Shown here piece by piece: positions 53,010-54,397 of a stretch of 54,397 nt of DNA. Position 1 is the first letter of the stretch, and each line of letters starts with the position of its first letter. The DNA is taken from contig MGYJ01000070.1 of NCBI GenBank assembly GCA_001801685.1, positions 1-54,397 of the forward strand. Reading direction: 5' to 3'. The notes below the pieces were generated by a model. The model saw only the letters and a list, made by a program, of their open reading frames with translations, searched no databases and was not told the origin of the DNA. The translations under genes were made by a program, and so were the position numbers. Source of the DNA: Gammaproteobacteria bacterium RIFCSPHIGHO2_12_FULL_63_22 (GTDB lineage: Bacteria > Pseudomonadota > Gammaproteobacteria > Xanthomonadales > Xanthomonadaceae).

Positions 53010-53497
53010 TAGAGTCCTGCCGCCTTGAGTTGTGCTGTCGAAAATGCGAGGGGAAATGTACCCATCAGCGCAATGTGCCGATTGCCTGCCACCCGCCCGA
53101 AGCGCAGCAGGTCGGTGAAGTCCAGCGGGCTGCCGAACATGAAGACCTTGGTGCCGAGTGCTGGCGTTCTGCCTGCCTTAGCGCCCTTGCCCAGTTCTGC
53201 CACCGCCTTGAACTCGCAGCTAACCGTCAGCAGCGCGTGGTCGTTGCCGTCATCCACGGCCTTCCAAATCTCGCACAGCCTGCCGTTAGCGGTCAGCGTG
53301 GCGAACCTGTCCGGCTTGCCTACGTGTCCGGCAATGCAATGTGTCGCGGTCAGAATCGTGTAGCGCCCTACGGCAGTTCCCGAACATCCGCTATTGCCGA
53401 TCTTGAGCGTCAGCGTGGATGCGTGAACATGCTCGTATTGCGGCGCGGCTTCGCAGCCCATCATTCCCAGCAGGGCGATCAGGGCGAGGCTGCGCAT
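53009..53497 (-). CDS. Trypsin-like secreted lipoprotein lacking the serine region
   Basis: 162 aa. Lipoprotein-like signal MRSLALIALLGMMGCEAAP (Cys15). Trypsin-fold markers: SGCSGTAVGRYTILTATHCIAG with the catalytic-type His, and DDGNDHALLTVSC for the Asp. After FMFGSPLDFTDLLRFGRVAG the chain ends at FSTAQLKAAGL, before any G-x-S-G nucleophile motif. Either the gene is truncated or it is a non-catalytic relative. The stop is coupled to the next gene, so the truncation looks stable. It lies near the lysis genes; role unknown. Confidence 0.65.
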   Translation of the reverse strand: MRSLALIALLGMMGCEAAPQYEHVHASTLTLKIGNSGCSGTAVGRYTILTATHCIAGHVGKPDRFATLTANGRLCEIWKAVDDGNDHALLTVSCEFKAVAELGKGAKAGRTPALGTKVFMFGSPLDFTDLLRFGRVAGNRHIALMGTFPLAFSTAQLKAAGL

Positions 53498-53507
53498 GGT
53501 GGTGGCC

Positions 53508-53669
53508 TTAGTCGTCGTTCTTCCAAGCCCGCTTATGGACGCGCTTGTTGTTTTGCATGTGTTGAATCGGCCTGATTGCCTCGTAAAGCCAGCGGATCAC
53601 GCCATTGGGCTTGCCGCTGTACTTTCGGTCAATTGCGACCCATCGCTTAACCGCTCGCGGCGCTTTCAC
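53508..53669 (-). CDS. Very small basic phage protein (53 aa)
   Basis: GTG start at 53669 with AAAGG in front: MKAPRAVKRWVAIDRKYSGK, PNGVIRWLYEAIRPIQHMQN, NKRVHKRAWKNDD. Strongly basic with several Trp and Tyr residues and no signal. The frame is closed upstream by a stop 18 bases before the GTG. It could be nucleic-acid binding. Its TAA lies 11 bases ahead of the lipoprotein gene start, in keeping with tight phage packing. Confidence 0.5.
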   Translation of the reverse strand: MKAPRAVKRWVAIDRKYSGKPNGVIRWLYEAIRPIQHMQNNKRVHKRAWKNDD

Positions 53670-53846
53670 TGCATTACCTTTGCATTACCTGTTTTTACCG
53701 CAGCAGGGCCGTAAGGCCGTCGCGGGGTTCCGGCGCTGGCGTGAGGCCCCAGCCATGCTTGCCCTTAGGATCGCTACGCGGGGTTGTGCGTCGTCCCTTG
53801 GTAACCTTCGTGCGCCGCCTGCGAGCTGTGTCGCCCGCAGGACTTC
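53670..53846 (-). other. Gap between Rz and the 53-aa gene; open frame without a normal start
   Basis: A minus-strand frame ending CTG CGG TAA (stop near 53693) reads KVTKGRRTTPRSDPKGKHG then WGLTPAPEPRDGLTALLR. It runs up into the Rz end but has no ATG, GTG or TTG. It may be a decayed gene or use a rare start. Two copies of GGTAATGCA lie side by side (53672-53691), one just in front of the 53-aa gene. No other feature seen. Confidence 0.3.
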
Positions 53847-54353
53847 TTACTTCGCCACCGCCTGCTGCTCTCTAATCCAGTCCTGCAAGGCAATCACTTG
53901 CCCTGCGGTTTCGGCGCACGTTCCATAGTTGGAGACAACGGTTTCGGCAGCGTCTTGAGCTGGGACGGGGGCCGCATCAGCAATTCGGGCGGGGTCGGGA
54001 ATGACGCCTTGGGCGGCGGCATCGTGGAGCACCCTATACCCAGCAGGAAGGTCAGCAGTACCAGTCGGCACATATACGGGAACCTCTCGGATAATCGTTT
54101 GCGTCCGGCCTGCCACTACCTTCACGCGGTCGATGTACTTCGTGACTACGCGCTCGGATGCTTTGGCGCTCTCTACTGCACGTTCCAGCGCGGCCTTGTC
54201 AGCCTTCAATGCAACGACCTCGGCCTCCAGGCGCTCAATCTTCCGCCCATCCCACCAGTCGCTAATCTTGTCTTGGAAGTGCCAGCCTGCCAGCGCGATC
54301 GTTAGCGCAATGGCGGCGGCGTATAGGGGGCGGGCTATCAGCCAAGCGAGCAT
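53847..54353 (-). CDS. i-spanin (Rz-like lysis protein)
   Basis: 168 aa. N-terminal membrane helix (RPLYAAAIALTIALAGWHF), a coiled coil (WDGRKIERLEAEVVALKADKAALERAVESAKASE) and a C-terminal part ending VSNYGTCAETAGQVIALQDWIREQQAVAK, the usual end of podovirus Rz proteins. As the inner-membrane spanin it links to the outer-membrane Rz1 and fuses the membranes in the last lysis step. The o-spanin gene is embedded inside it. Starts at ATG overlapping the upstream stop (TGATG). Confidence 0.85.
   Translation of the reverse strand: MLAWLIARPLYAAAIALTIALAGWHFQDKISDWWDGRKIERLEAEVVALKADKAALERAVESAKASERVVTKYIDRVKVVAGRTQTIIREVPVYVPTGTADLPAGYRVLHDAAAQGVIPDPARIADAAPVPAQDAAETVVSNYGTCAETAGQVIALQDWIREQQAVAK
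53894..54073 (-). CDS. o-spanin (Rz1-like lipoprotein) embedded within Rz
   Basis: 59 aa in an alternative frame fully inside the Rz gene. Signal MCRLVLLTFLLGIGC with lipobox LGIGC (Cys15), then a proline-rich mature part: STMPPPKASFPTPPELLMRP, PSQLKTLPKPLSPTM. Short proline-rich outer-membrane lipoprotein in an overlapping frame is the lambda Rz/Rz1 layout. The ATG at 54073 and TGA at 53894-53896 were read from the sequence. It is easily missed by gene callers. Confidence 0.85.
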   Translation of the reverse strand: MCRLVLLTFLLGIGCSTMPPPKASFPTPPELLMRPPSQLKTLPKPLSPTMERAPKPQGK

Positions 54354-54397
54354 CAGCCAATCCCCTGTGCCGCTGGCGCAACCCGCAGCGCGTAGTC
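54353..54397 (-). CDS. C-terminal end of the gene upstream of Rz (probably endolysin), partial
   Basis: Fourteen residues (DYALRVAPAAQGIG) and a TGA whose A overlaps the Rz ATG. An endolysin usually precedes Rz, so this is a likely identity, but nothing in these residues proves it. Confidence 0.45.
   Translation of the reverse strand, partial: DYALRVAPAAQGIG

Larger units (their letters stand above)
32946..54397. mobile_element. Podovirus-type prophage inserted at the 5' end of dusA (one end only)
   Basis: Host genes end at dusA. From there on come a tyrosine integrase and a leftward late operon: lysis (Rz/Rz1), TerS, TerL, portal, decoration, scaffold, capsid, adaptor, P22-gp10-like hub, ejection proteins and fibres. 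There is no tape measure, tail tube, sheath or baseplate gene, which points to a short-tailed phage. Start/stop overlaps (TAATG, TGATG, ATGA) are the rule. No repressor, replication gene or far attachment site is in the window, so the element continues beyond 54397. All structural genes seen look intact except the protease-like gene at 53009. Confidence 0.93.

Noticed and set aside
32946-54397. Diversity-generating retroelement or anti-phage defence island
   Set aside because: No reverse transcriptase, template repeat, or recognised defence gene was found in the visible part of the prophage.

Overview
The window looks like a chromosome segment of a Xanthomonadaceae/Lysobacteraceae-type gammaproteobacterium (Lysobacter, Luteimonas or a relative). 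The evidence is gene content and order: an hpd-hmgA-fahA cluster next to tryptophan 2,3-dioxygenase, an alpha/beta-type 2-oxoacid dehydrogenase, TrpS with a C-terminal extension, phoPQ with a PepSY-like gene, high GC, and a REP-type palindrome with the GTGGGAGCG core. The genus is inferred and was not tested.

Region 1 (1-7.2 kb) is peptide and aromatic amino acid use. It holds the end of maleylacetoacetate isomerase, fahA, hmgA, hpd, a divergent MarR regulator with a perfect 14-bp palindrome in the hpd promoter, a POT peptide transporter and tryptophan 2,3-dioxygenase. Together these import peptides and take Phe/Tyr to fumarate and acetoacetate, and start Trp breakdown.

Region 2 (7.4-23.3 kb) carries a secreted ExeM/NucH-type nuclease, E1alpha, E1beta and E2 of a 2-oxoacid dehydrogenase (the E2 linker contains a REP pair read in frame), a two-domain VOC protein, trpS, a lipoprotein, two entericidin-like mini-lipoproteins (one only 45 aa), arginase, a secreted protein with four 12-residue repeats, a membrane Ser/Thr kinase with TPRs, yedK and tRNA-Thr(TGT).

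Region 3 (23.3-32.9 kb) contains a tight leftward operon: a FakA-FakB-like fatty acid kinase fusion, plsY, birA, coaX and a SPOR protein. The fusion should make acyl-phosphate, the substrate of PlsY. Then come phoPQ with a PepSY-like gene, and ctlX and dusA.

Region 4 (32.9 kb to the window end) is one end of a short-tailed (podovirus, P22-like) prophage inserted at the 5' end of dusA. The tyrosine integrase points into the prophage, and between it and dusA lies a run of five 10-bp-phased TTCCCGG-like repeats. Nearly all other phage genes run leftward as a late operon: (endolysin?) - Rz/Rz1 - small genes - TerS - TerL - portal - decoration - scaffold - capsid - adaptor - gp10-like hub - GNAT - three ejection proteins - fibres. 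An HNH-AP2 nuclease gene bracketed by terminators and a rightward small membrane-protein gene look like later insertions (morons). The early/lysogeny genes and the far attachment site are outside the window. Several real genes here are very short or embedded (Rz1, 59 aa; 54, 53 and 45 aa genes).
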